Assembly: GCF_002234675.1 (NCBI RefSeq) | Contig: NC_019866.2 | Coordinates: forward strand, 9,639,261-9,703,260 | Direction of reading: 5' to 3' | Origin: Oryzias latipes | Taxonomy: Eukaryota > Chordata > Actinopteri > Beloniformes > Adrianichthyidae | DNA: 64,000 nt | Shown: in pieces, positions 10,894-23,000 of the stretch | Numbering within the stretch: the stretch's first letter is position 1 | Layout of the letters: every line of letters starts with the position of its first letter | Position numbers and translations under genes: made by a program | Notes under the pieces: model-generated | The model's database searches: none | Told to the model about the DNA's origin: nothing | The model's input: the letters and a program-made list of their open reading frames with translations, nothing else

Positions 10894-12070
10894 CTTCCTA
10901 TCCTGTGGTCTCCAGCACTCTTTCACCGATTTGATGATGCCCTTTTTGGTGATGCTTGAGATGCTGGGATGCTGGAGCATCGGGGTGCAGAGAACTGCGC
11001 TCTGAAGCGCCGGATGCGCAACGCGTGCCTGGAAATGGTCGCTGCAGCAATGAAACGTGTCCAGGAGGCCATCAACAGCGAGCTGAAACTTCTTAGTTGC
11101 GTTCATGCCCCTCTTGTCAGTAAGAGGCTGTCGCAGTGTGATCCTGTAAATGTCAGCCCCATCTGTCCGACGATGCGGATCTGGGTCTCCTCTCTTATAG
11201 TGCTCGGAGTCTGCGTCATCGGCCTCATTCAGAAAGTACTCCTTTTTTAGAAATATGACACCCCCCCCCCCCTCCTCCTTTACCGTCTCACTCATGTAGA
11301 AAATGATCCACTTAAGAAAAAACGCACAGAAAAATCCAGAACCGTTGTTGATTAGTTTTTAGTGTTCAAGATCCAAACCCAACTGACCTCCTCAACTAGG
11401 GGAAACAAAAAGCTGCCTCAAATGTTCCAGTCTATTTTTAGCAGCACACCTGTGTATGTTTTCTGCCTCATTATGGATAATTATAGATTATGAGCTAACG
11501 AATGCAGTCCATTCAGCAGCTCAAACCCCTGAGGGCATGATCAGTGGAGGTGTGAAATGCAGAAAGTATATCCCACCGCTCAGCATTTATCTAAAATCAT
11601 CTTTTTTTTTTCAAGTTTACATTAGTGTGGATTATTCAACCAAAGCGGCAATTTACCTGCACATCCTGGTCTAACACTGCAGCTGTGATTTTTCTGCTTC
11701 TGCATTGGCATGCAGCCTATTTGTTTAGTGATCACGACCCAGAAGCAGGAGACGCTGTTGCGCACTCTCTTTATGATTCATAGAAACTTGATGAGTCTTC
11801 TGCAGCCCCTTCAGCAATCATTCCAGTGTTATATTTAAAGGCAGAAACGGTTTAGCTGGTAGGAAAATGACTGTAAACCAAATTATTCTATTTTTTTTTT
11901 TCTGGCAGGATTTAAATCGATCAACTGCAGGCAGTTCTGCTTAAACACCAACACATTTCTATAGGAAGCCATCCTTTGATGCCAGCATGATGTTCCTTTT
12001 GGAAATTAACACACACTGGGTGTACAGGGGCATGCAACAGACTGCCAACCCATAATGAGAATGCAGTCAG

Positions 12071-12129
12071 TGGATGGATGGATGGATGGATGGATGGATG
12101 GATGGATGGATGGATGGATGGATGGATGG
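12071..12129 (+). repeat. (TGGA)n microsatellite
   Basis: About 15 uninterrupted copies of the tetranucleotide TGGA (59 bp). Repeats this pure are usually polymorphic in length. Confidence 0.97.
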
Positions 12130-13960
12130 TCAGATTTAAGAAGGCTGGGGTATTTTTGGAGTCCTATTTGCATAAAATGAAAATTATTTTGAAGGTGCAA
12201 ATTGTCTTGAGCATATTGGCTTAAAGGTCCAAAATTACACAAGGGTTATTTCAACCAAAGTCTTAAAATATAGATTTTTAAATTAAAATACAACAACCCT
12301 ATTCATATTTTTAAATAAGAAAATTAACAACGTGTTAGAAATCAAGTATGATTATGAATGCTGGTTTAAAAAAAAGAATAAAAAAACCTTAATTGAAAAA
12401 AAACGATCTCGCTGTTAGCCATACTACTGAATGTGTTAAGGGACAAAATGACATTTTACAGTTCAGACAAAAATCACATGCTTTAAAAAAGCAGAACAGA
12501 AGAAACCAATTCAAATATTCAGTGTTTAATAGATTCTAAAATGATTCAGTATTTCTGTACAGACTTTGATAATGATTATTTCACTTTGTCTAAAAATGCC
12601 AAATGATTCTGGTTTCTTCTCTGTTTTTAGGACAACTTAGAAAACTGAACCGAACTGTTGTTTAGTAACTATACTCTAAGCCAATAACAATAACTCTTCA
12701 TGCACACTAAATGTAATTATAACACATTTTTTATTGTATTTTTGCACGCTCTCTGATATGGCAGTTAAAGCATTTTGCCGCTGGAAAAAGCACACTGACC
12801 CAGTGGATTAAAATGTTCTCACCTGCAAGCTTAAATTTATGACAGAATAATGAAGAAAACTAGCTTGAAATCTCTGATTTTACACAGGTTACATTCATTT
12901 TTTCAACCAAACATCTTAAAAGATGATGAATTCAAATAAAGTTATTGTAAATGTTGTCTTAATGCACTTGCTTCTGCTGGCACACTATTTTAAATGGCTC
13001 CTATGTGGAACTGTTGGCTTTATCAAATAACTTAGCCTGTTTTAAACTGCCAGGCTGAAGATAAGAGCACCTCAAGTATTAAACTGCTCTAAAAGGAGGA
13101 GGTCAAATGTTAACACCGCTGTGTTAGACAGACATTCCTCTCAATGACAGAATAAAGCTGATTTCCAAAAATGCTTGAAATGTTTTCATTTGGGTTTTAT
13201 AGATGGAACCAAATTAGTTAGTTTTTTGCTCAATTTAAAAAACATATTAGCAAATGTTTTTAATAGATTGAAATGCAACAGTATGAGGATGAAAAACACA
13301 CAAACGGAAGGCAAGTGTTGCTGTGTGGGTGAGACTTGTTTTGTTCTCTTTCAGATGTGTCTTCTTTTATTGTTTTGCCAGAGACATACAAATCTGTCTC
13401 CTTCTGAATGCACCATCTTTTGTAAGAAGGAACATTTACTGACGTCCTTTCTGCTTCTTTTAATGGAACATCTCTATCAAATACAGAAATATCTGCTTCA
13501 GACAATTGATGGTATTTCAAACCATAACACAAAGATAGCAGGGAATCTAAAAAAAAATTAAACAATAAATAACACGGATACTGCTTTCACTGTCACACCA
13601 AAAAACAAACAAAAAAACTGGAAAAAAATCACAATCTTACCTTGTTTCATAATTTAAAAAAATATATAAAGAATTTAAAAAAGCAAATGTTTACAAATGT
13701 CTGGACAAACAAATAGTGCTTTATTCTGGAACATTTTTAGTTTACAATAAGGGGATAGTTAAGTATACTGCTTCAGTTTGCAACCTGCAGCCCCAGGGCT
13801 TTTCTACCCCTCCATTATGGCTCTCTGGATAAAGAAAAAATAAAACGTTTTTAATTTTCCATTTGTGAACAAATTTAAGGATATTAAGTGGACAGTGTTG
13901 TGTTAAAAAATACAGTAAGGGGCATTTAATTAACTCTGATTAAATTTTGATTTTGATTGA

Positions 13961-14016
13961 GATGACTGTTGTTGTGACTTTGGGCTATACAAATAAAATT
14001 GAATTGAATTGAATTT
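13961..14016 (+). repeat. LINE/SINE-type 3' tail ending in GAATT repeats
   Basis: GACTGTTGTTGTGACTTTG followed by GGCTATACAAATAAAATTGA and three tandem TTGAA units is a tail that recurs in teleost genomes at the 3' end of non-LTR elements. Only the end is recognisable here, and I see no clear target duplication. Confidence 0.55.
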
Positions 14017-14517
14017 CCAAGTTTCTGGCTGAGATGCACCACAAACAGAAAATATTTTTTTCCCCCCAATCCCTGCTGACATAACTCTACCTCCTACTAT
14101 ATATGCTGAATTAAGATGATGTGACACATGGTGCCTTTTATTTTGAAAGGAAGTCACATCAACCTGTGTCAAAAGTCATCAATAATTTCACGTTTTGAAA
14201 AGAAAAGCTATTTTCTCTTTCATTGGTATTTGTCATCAAAGCAAAATCGACATAATTAAAATCAGTGTCTTAGTTTTCTGTAGGGCAAGGTAAGACTTTG
14301 TGACTGAGAAATTGACCCAATGGCTCTTTAATAGTTTAAGGTTGCAGAGCCCTGATACAGACTAATAATACTTGAAGTAGACTACTTTTTGCTAAGGGTA
14401 ACTTTTATTGCAGGCACAGTAACATACATGTTGTGCTTGTGCCTGCAATATGATCCTCCAGAGTCCACATGCTCCAAAATGCCAAAAAGTAAAACCAAAC
14501 CGATATAATCACATTGA

Positions 14518-14531
14518 CCAGCAGAGGGCGG
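14518..14531 (+). promoter_or_regulatory. CTCF-like motif, forward orientation
   Basis: CCAGCAGAGGGCGG fits the vertebrate CTCF core CCASYAGRKGGC at every position on the plus strand. It lies upstream of the epn3 promoter, between the divergent RASD gene and epn3. Occupancy cannot be told from sequence. Confidence 0.5.
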
Positions 14532-15559
14532 TAAGCAGCTCTGTCCTTGAATGATTATTTTGACAATAACTTACTTTTTGTTGCAACATTAATAATTAAA
14601 ACTTTTTAATTGAAAATGTGTTGGTGTGCTCTTATATCAGAATAAATTATAATAAATGTATCCATCTGTTCCCGTCTTTTGTGACAATAATTGACTTCTT
14701 TCTGCTACCTTGCTTCTCTCCACCAAAGCCTGGTGAGTCTCAACATGATAAAAGGAGCTCCGCAGCATGACTGCACGCACAGAGTCGAGTCCCCGCCCCC
14801 TCGAGTGACGCCACAAGCCCCTCCCTTCCCCATTCTTGCTTGCATGCCCTCCAAACACTCACTGACCTCATCACGCCTTTGTTGGGAAACAAAAAAAATG
14901 TCGAGGCATCTGTTTTGACAAGAAATAAAGACAGAGGGTGCCAAAACTGAGTGAACAAAATGAAAATGGACAGATGGAACAGGAGGATGAACACTCCTCA
15001 CAGGGAGGACTGAACACCAAAGTATGACCTTTGTGTGTGATACTTATCCAGTAAGGAGTGAAGGATTTGTTTCATGTGTCTTAAACTTCAGTTCTTCCAT
15101 GTTATCTCCAATATGTTTTCTTAAGGTGGAGCTGGAATTTCTTGTAAATCCAGCTCAGTCTGTTTCACTAATCCTTCCTGCTGCTTTTTGTCAGTTAGAG
15201 ATTCATTTATCATTTAAAAAAACAACAAAAAACCATGGGATCTCTCAGTTTTTGATGTCATCCTGAGATCTTTTGTGAAGCTAAATGAACCAAAACGGAT
15301 TAAAAAAAAGATATTTTACTTGAATTATGCATAAATAATGCAGGAGGAGGGTACTTTCTAGCATTCCATTAGAGGGGATGAATAAGTAAAGAGAAAACGC
15401 TGCCGGGAAGGACATGCGTGTTTCATTTATTTAGATTTTGTGTGGATTTGTCTTTTACTTCCTTGAATGATGCAGCATAAAAGGGGGCTGCTAATATTTT
15501 AACTTCTTTTATCTTAAAATACAAATATTTGCGTTAGGGGTTGTCATTTAAATACATTT

Positions 15560-16037
15560 TACTACGTTTGTCCTCGCAGATTTAACAGGGCCACAGGGCG
15601 CGCGTCCCCACATTTACGCAGTTTTGAAACTGCTTAATTCTGGTTGTAGCCCCATGGCTACTCGACTCGGCATTGAAGGAGTTAAGTCTGACTCCGCATT
15701 CACAGAGCAGGTTTCTCTCCCTCCTCCTCCTCACCTCCCCTCTCTTTTCATTTTTTCACTGTTTGCTTGTTTGCGCGCACGGCCGTCCCATCTGCGGGCT
15801 GCGTCTTTCTGGTTTGCAGTTCTGTGGATTTGTAAATAAGCTGAAGTTGGTGACAGATAGATCAGCATTTCTCGACTCCTTTCACAGAAACGGAATTACG
15901 TTGCTTTCAGACCCCCAGCTCTCCTCCTCTCTCCGTGTCCGACGGGCGTCAGGACATATGCGGAGAGGCGGGGACGCGTCCTTTCCCACCCAAATCCTCC
16001 CCAAGTCGGGACCCCGCTGACGCGCTGTGGCATGAAG
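15560..16037 (+). promoter_or_regulatory. epn3: epn3 promoter and untranslated first exon
   Basis: A GC-rich island with GGGCGCGCG, GGCGGGGAC and several CpG stands out from AT-rich flanks. It ends in a strong donor, ATGAAG followed by GTAAGAG, at 16037. The next acceptor, TTTCCAACAG at 16961-16970, opens a second leader exon that runs into the epn3 start codon. The intron between (16038-16970) holds no other signal I can support. The transcription start within the island cannot be fixed by eye. Confidence 0.5.
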
Positions 16038-17096
16038 GTAAGAGAAAAAGTGAAGGCAACCAGCCGATTCGTTTACTTTATCCAAGTTTCGACGAGGTTT
16101 TAACTTTAAAAGTGTGGGGAAAACATCGCTGAGTCACCGTCAGTGAGTCTCTCACCTCTACGCATTCGCGGAACCAGTCCTGTTTGGGACAGAAAGGACG
16201 CGCCGACGTCTGAGAGACTCACGAAAAGCAGCCAACATGAGACAAAAGGTTTGATTTTTGGTGGTTGAAGTTATTATTTTTTTAATAATTAAGACAATAA
16301 AAGAATGTCCTCCGATTGCGCCTGTAGGAGACTGAGCCTTTGGGGACTTCATTCACTCGAAAATAAACTCTTTGGAAGTCAGTTTTACGCATTGGAATGC
16401 GTTTGAGAACTACTTTGAGGAGTGGAAGTCAGAATTAAAGCAACAAATCCATAACAAACTGTCCTATCGACTGAGGCTCAGCAATGGAGGCACTCTGCCT
16501 GGAAACACAATCTGATCAAAGGAAGTGATTAACTGTCACCTAATAGCTCTGATCACTGTTCAAGCAGTGCTTTCTGATTTTAAATGTTCTGCTCTCCATG
16601 TGGAACGGGAAATTTACAGCATCCATAGCAAGTTCCAGAAGGATCACAGTTGCTTTTAGTGCACCAAGTGGGACTTAAACCACAAACGAGTCTTGTTCTC
16701 TGAATTTCATTTATGGACCAAAAAAGGTAAAGAGGACAAAACGTTTTTCCCCTGCTTTTCAAATCCAGCAAATTTATCCTGTAGACAAAACAGTTCAACA
16801 CTCAAGGCAAAGCCACAAACCTTCCCAGGGATTTCTAAAGTAAATGTAAATGACATTCAGCTGTTAATTCATTTCCTGTCCAGGACTTCTGTTTTATCAC
16901 CTTTAACAAAGGCTTACAAGGATCAACAGTTGTAAACATGGTGTACTTTATTTGTGCTTGTTTCCAACAGGACCACATTTTGTGAACTGAAGTTGGAAAT
17001 TCGACTTTTTTCGACTTGACCAGCTCACCTTTTCCTAAGCAGTGACTTGACCTGCCATCTCTTTACCTGTGCTGCGCGTGAAACCCGACTGCCACC

Positions 17097-20000
17097 ATGC
17101 AGACCTCATCGATCCGCCGCCAAATGAAAAACGCGGTCCACAGCTACACAGACGCTGAGATTAAGGTCCGGGAGGCCACTTGCAATGACCCCTGGGGACC
17201 GCCCGTCTCTCTCATGTCTGAAATTTCAGACCTGACCTTCAACGTGGTGGCCTTCGCCGACATCATGAGAATAATCTGGAAGAGGCTCAACGATAACGGC
17301 AAAAACTGGCGCCACGTCTTCAAGGCCCTGGTGCTGCTGGAGCATTTGGTGAAAACGGGCTCTGAGCGTGTGGTCAAAGCGTGCAAGGAGAACATACACA
17401 GTATTCAGACATTGAAGGACTTCCAGTACATAGATCGAGATGGACATGACCAGGGAGCCACTGTCCGAGAGAAGGCGAAGCGGTTGGCGTCTCTGCTGAG
17501 GGATGAGGAAAAGCTGAAGAAAGAGCGCTCTCATGCTTTGAAGTCCAAGTCGCGTGTGGCGGGGCTCCCCTCCCCCTTGGATCGCTCCATGTCCAGCTCA
17601 TCTTTTGATTCCGACTTGCCGCCGTCCTACCCATGTAAGTTACACAGAGCATACATTCCATTCCTTTCAAGATGTCCGGCACACTTACCTGCAAACATTA
17701 CGGCACCTTGGTCCAAGAAATGGAAGCAGTCGTTTTTTAATTTCAACTCAGACTGTTATAACTATCAGGAAATAAGCCATTCCCATCTTAGGTTATAGCT
17801 GGGGACTTTTTTATATTTTCCACTCAGCCTGATCAGCCAGATTTTACCTGTGATCCCTCTGTTATGTCATCTGCTTGCTATTTAAAGGCTAGCACATTGT
17901 TGCACAATCATAACTTCCGATTGTTATTATTAGTGACTCGTCTTTTGTGTTTAAGGCCTAGAAGATGTACGTTTGTCTCTCCTCTGACGCTCTCGCTGCA
18001 TTCCTTCCACTCTGAGCGATCCTGCCAGCTGAACAGATTTCCGCGAAGGCAGAGGCCCTCCATGTGTCCGTTTCTCTCAAATATTGATTCAATACGAAAC
18101 TGTCCCACAGGTATCTGTGTCATATCATGCAGTGATTCTGGTTGGGTAACTTCAGATGGTGGGGAAAACCGTTTCCTTTTTAAAGACAGCTGTTTCCTTA
18201 CATAAGATTTTTAATTTACTTCAGATTTTACCAAGAAAGAATAAAATATGCATATTTGATGCATGCCTTTGCTTTCAGACAAATTCCTTTAGTTTAAAAG
18301 TTAGCTAAAGTTTAGCACATGTTGTTCATCTGCTTTAGATGCATTTCCAGAGAATGGGATGTTTAGTTCTGAAACTCTCATGAGTGACTAGTTAGCTCCA
18401 AGTAAGTAATCACGTTCACGAACAAATACCGCACAGCGAGAATGTGGCAAGTCTGGTTTTGAGAATCAACCTAAGTATTTGTGTGGGCCATGCTTTTTTG
18501 TTTTTTCTTAATTGGGGTTTGAGGTTTGTTTAATAACGGATCCCCCGAAAACGTGCCCTGTTTTTACAGATTACACTTGAACCCCTCATCTCTCTTCCTT
18601 AGCACTACTCCTACCAAACATGAAAGATGAATGTTGCTCTAACCTTAAAGACCCACTCCGATCCTCTTTTGATCTATTTTCAAAGTGTCCCTAGTTGTTT
18701 TTTTATTGTGATTATGCTGTTTTTAGCCCAAATCAAACAGCCTGTGTTGTTTTCTTGGACAAAGTTTCTGCAGAGTGGCAGGAGTTCATTAGAAAATCCC
18801 CGCCCTACCTTCCCGTCACCCACATCTGAGCTGTGGACACGCTCCTCCTCTCTTTTACAGTCCCTTACATGCCCCAACCTAAAATTACCAGTGCATCAAA
18901 AAAGCCAAGCAATAGTGGAGCTATCCAGCCGGACAGTTTTTAACATTGCATTCTTTTTAACTGTTTTTTTTTTCATCTGCTCCTGATTCACAACAATAAA
19001 AAAAGAAGTACACAGAAATGCAATTTTAATGATAATTTTCTTTATATATGTCCTCCATAATGAGAAAAATGCTACAAGAACATTTTAAAAACACCAAAAA
19101 ACACGATTTTCATTGGTGTGGGTCTTTAAGAATCCTTCTCAGTTTGAATTAATGTACAGGTAGGCCTCCCTTCAAGCCTCCCTGCTTCATACATAAAGAA
19201 TAAGTGTTAATAAAATAAGGTTAACACGCTAATAAAAATATATAAAGGTTCCTTGACTCCCATAGAAAATAACAGTGACCTTATGGGAACTTGTGCCAAC
19301 TTTATTCTTTTTGAAAACATCTATTCAGGTCATGAATGTCATTAAAAACGGTGAAACCTTTGATTTTTTTCCCCCCATAATGTGATTTTAAAGTGAAACA
19401 TCTTCAAACAAAGTACCTTACTGTCAAGAGGAAGGGTTCAGTAGTGCTATTCACTTTGGGATAATAGTTCTTTTTACAAGACAACAAACAGAGCTGCTGT
19501 TTGACAGCTTGTGCTATTGCAGTTGAGCGATGGAGATTTTTAAAAGGATGGAATAAAAAGGGGTTTTGGGCAGAACACATGAATATTGTGGAGAGTTTGA
19601 TCAAGATGCTAATGGAGGTGGGGGGAGATGGGAGGTTGGCGGCAGCTAATTACCATCAAAAGATTCAGCTGAGGCAGGAGACTGGTGAGGGGCAGCACAG
19701 TGGAAGTGATTTGTTTCTGAAGCCTGACTCTGCCAGCGTGGGGGCTGCTCCTCTGCTTCAACCCTGTGACCCCACAGCCTGGCACTTACTGCACCACCTC
19801 CCTCGTCCACAAATAGGAAAAATATCTGGAGCCAACTTCCCCATCCTGAATGATTAGGGTTAACAAGGTGGGCCCCAATCCAATGCCAGTCCCCTGAAAA
19901 AAGCAACCCCACACAGCCGCCGCATTGTTCTCGCTGAAAGCAGAGATAGGCGGACTGGGCGAGCCATGCCAGCAAATGCCACGAACAACCGGCAGCGCAG

Positions 20001-23000
20001 AATTAACATGCAAAATCAGCGCCAGCTCTTAACCAACCTCCGCCCCTCTCCAATGATTTCCTCTTCTCCCGGTTTCATTCTTCTGTCCTTTTCTGGTTCT
20101 TTGTAGCCACCCCGTCTCGTCTTCCATCTGAGATTGAAAAAGCTCTTCCAACAAGCGCTGAAGAAGAGGAGCGGCAGCTGAAGCTGGCCATCGCTTTGAG
20201 CCAGCAGGACAATAACAAGGTACCTCTAAAAGGAACAGACACACACTTGCAGGTTTGCTGCTAAGTCGGTACCCCTTCATTATAAATTCAAAAGCAGATT
20301 TTCTCGTGGTCATGGACCTGACAAACTCCATGTTGGTTTTATTGTCTATTTTTTTTTTAAAGTGTGTGGACACAGCGATCTTTGCTCTGAACTCTGGAGC
20401 ATGTGTGTTTACTCGCACTTTAAAAATGAAAACTAATTTGAGTGAACTGACTTTCAGATCTTCAACATAAAATGTCTGCGCCATATATATATTATAATTT
20501 TATGGCTTTATGACTTGGTTTTGGTGGGCGTTAACTGAGATTGTGTTGCTTATTGCAACACAAAAACTGTTTTAAAAAGGAGAAGTTATCTATCTGAACA
20601 AAGTCCATGTTTTAGTCAATAAAAAGACACAATTTAAACCTAATATTTGCAGCTTTTCATTTTTCCTTCTGATTTTGCATGTTTTAGCTGCCTCAAGAAC
20701 AAACACAGGTGGGTATAGAAAACTATTTTTCCAATATTTTTTTCCAATCTTTTTTTCCATTCTTTCTTTAACACCAGAGATGTCTTTTATATACTGTAAC
20801 TTTTCAACCGTTTACACGATCAGCTATGCTCCAGCAGAAGTGGAGAAAAACAGCGCAAAGTCAGTTTTTTTACTCTTCCAGAATCTGCTGGAATTACGTT
20901 GATCACATAAGGGGTTAAAAAGTTACAGTAAATCATAAAACATTGACACTGAAGCTAAAGCTCTGGTGTTAAAAGGTTAATCATAGATTAACAAAAAAAC
21001 TTTTTTTAGTTTTAGTACTTTACAGGGAGAAGCAGACTCAAAAAGTATAACATTCTATTCCTAATCAAGATATTTTGCTAAATGTAATAAACAAACTGAC
21101 TTTTTAAAATAAATATTTAATAAAAAGCCTCTGCTTCAATTAGAAATAAGCTCAATACAAGAAGTGTCACTTCCTTTCTTCACCTGTAGGGTAGTTGCAG
21201 CAGCTGCAAAAATGTCTTTAATCTGTCGGTGCAAAGCCCTAACAGAGGAAGAATTCAAATCTCAAAGAATCAAAATAAATGTTTTTAAAACTTGAAGCAT
21301 ACACATATTTTGACCAATAGATTTTTTCCTTGGCCTTTTTATTGCTCGAGTTTTATGTCCAGATTTTGAAATTAAAATTTAGAAAAAACTAAATACTAAG
21401 ATTCTGAAAACTGTGTATAGTTTTACATTAAGATGGAACAGAACAACAAGGTTTACTGAACAGTGTGTCAATATATTTGAAAAAGATGCTTTTTTTAAGT
21501 AGGGTAATTAAACTCTTTGTGAAAAAGACATTAAAAAGTTGGTAATTTTTTTTTTACTTTATCGCTTTAATTTGGATAAGGTAATAAGACATACAAATTA
21601 AAATGATTCTAGAAATGCCTCTGGGTGCTAAAGCGATGCCCCTCCCTGTTTCTCTGTGCCATCAATTCTCATAACTGTTAACAGGAATTTGATGTGATGC
21701 ATGAAAGCATAATGTGATGTGAAACATGAGAAAGCTGAGATGGAAGGGACAGAAGCCACGCAGGAAATGTGCATTGATTTTAATCGGAGAAAAAAAAATT
21801 CCATTCCAAATTCCAGTCTGCTTAAGACGTCTCCTCAGCTTCTGTTGGAAGGCACTAAAAGGCAAAAGACTTTCCTTTCCTGCAATCATTTAAATCTGGG
21901 CAATTAATTTTGTGTATTTTCTGATCTACATCAATTTGTTTTTGTTTAGCTTTCCTTCTCTGAAAAAAACCTCCAAAAAAACTACACTCACATTTTCCAA
22001 TAAACTACCGGTAATATGTAAATAATTCATTATTTTTGACCAGAGAAGGACAGCTGTGACTTTCACCTCTCTGCTAGGATGCAAACTCAATTTCTTCTTT
22101 TTTTTTAAAGAGTTTTTAAGCCTCAATGCTTGTGTTGTTGACCACAGTCAAATAATAATTCCCTTTCCCTCTAACGACATCTCAGCCAGCCCAACGTGCA
22201 CCATCCATTCAGCCAGCCCAACGTGCACCATCCATTCAGCCAGCCCAACGTGCACAAGTCCAAGTCTCTCCAGACCTGGATGAGGACACCCAGCTCAAAT
22301 TGGCCTTGAGCCTGAGCCAGGAGGAACACCAGCAGGTAGAGGCTTTCTTTCCCATCCCTTTTTCCAACCGCTTTACCTTGCATAATTGTTGTGTAGTTAG
22401 AGCATTTATGTGTCCCCCTTTCCATAAAAGTATTTGAATTTTCTCTCCCCCCATTTTGTTGTTTGTCCACGTTCATAAATGGAGCACAATGGTCTGTGGT
22501 GCTCTGTTCTCCGTCTCCCCTTTTTCAAGCGCAGAACGTTCTAGTTTGCACCAGCAGCATGTGTATGATGCCTTTGGAAAATACAAGCTGTGCTGTAGCT
22601 GAGTCATACATATAATATGATGTGGCAATATGTGAATTTTGCCAGTGGCTGTCATGCTGAAAGGCAACCATGTGTCTGTGTTCACAGGAGGAGCGGCGCC
22701 GCAGAGAAGAAGATTTGAAGCTCCAGAAAGTTTTGGAGGAGAGCAAACGTGACGCGGATCAACCAAAAGTATGAGATCTTCTCATGGGGGTTAATTGTAT
22801 TTATGAATGAGAGCAAGTGTTCATTAACCATCTAAAAAGATTGTTTTATTTATTTATTTACATCAGCAATCAAAATCAGTTCACATGGTGTATGTAATTT
22901 TTTTTTTTCTGCCTTGTGTGATCAGTCGGCCTTCATGGACCTGGTAGATGTTTTTGCACAGCCTGTAGATCCTCCTCCCAGTGATTACAAGTGGAAGAGC

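Larger units (their letters stand above)
10894..15560. other. Intergenic stretch between the RASD gene and epn3
   Basis: The first 400 bp on the minus strand is GC-rich and open-framed and is probably the RASD 5' UTR and promoter; it includes a run of 14 C at about 11259-11272. Beyond that lies about 4 kb of AT-rich DNA with a TGGA tandem repeat (12071-12129), a LINE-type tail near 14.0 kb and a CTCF-like motif at 14518. No coding exon or RNA gene is recognised. Confidence 0.4.
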
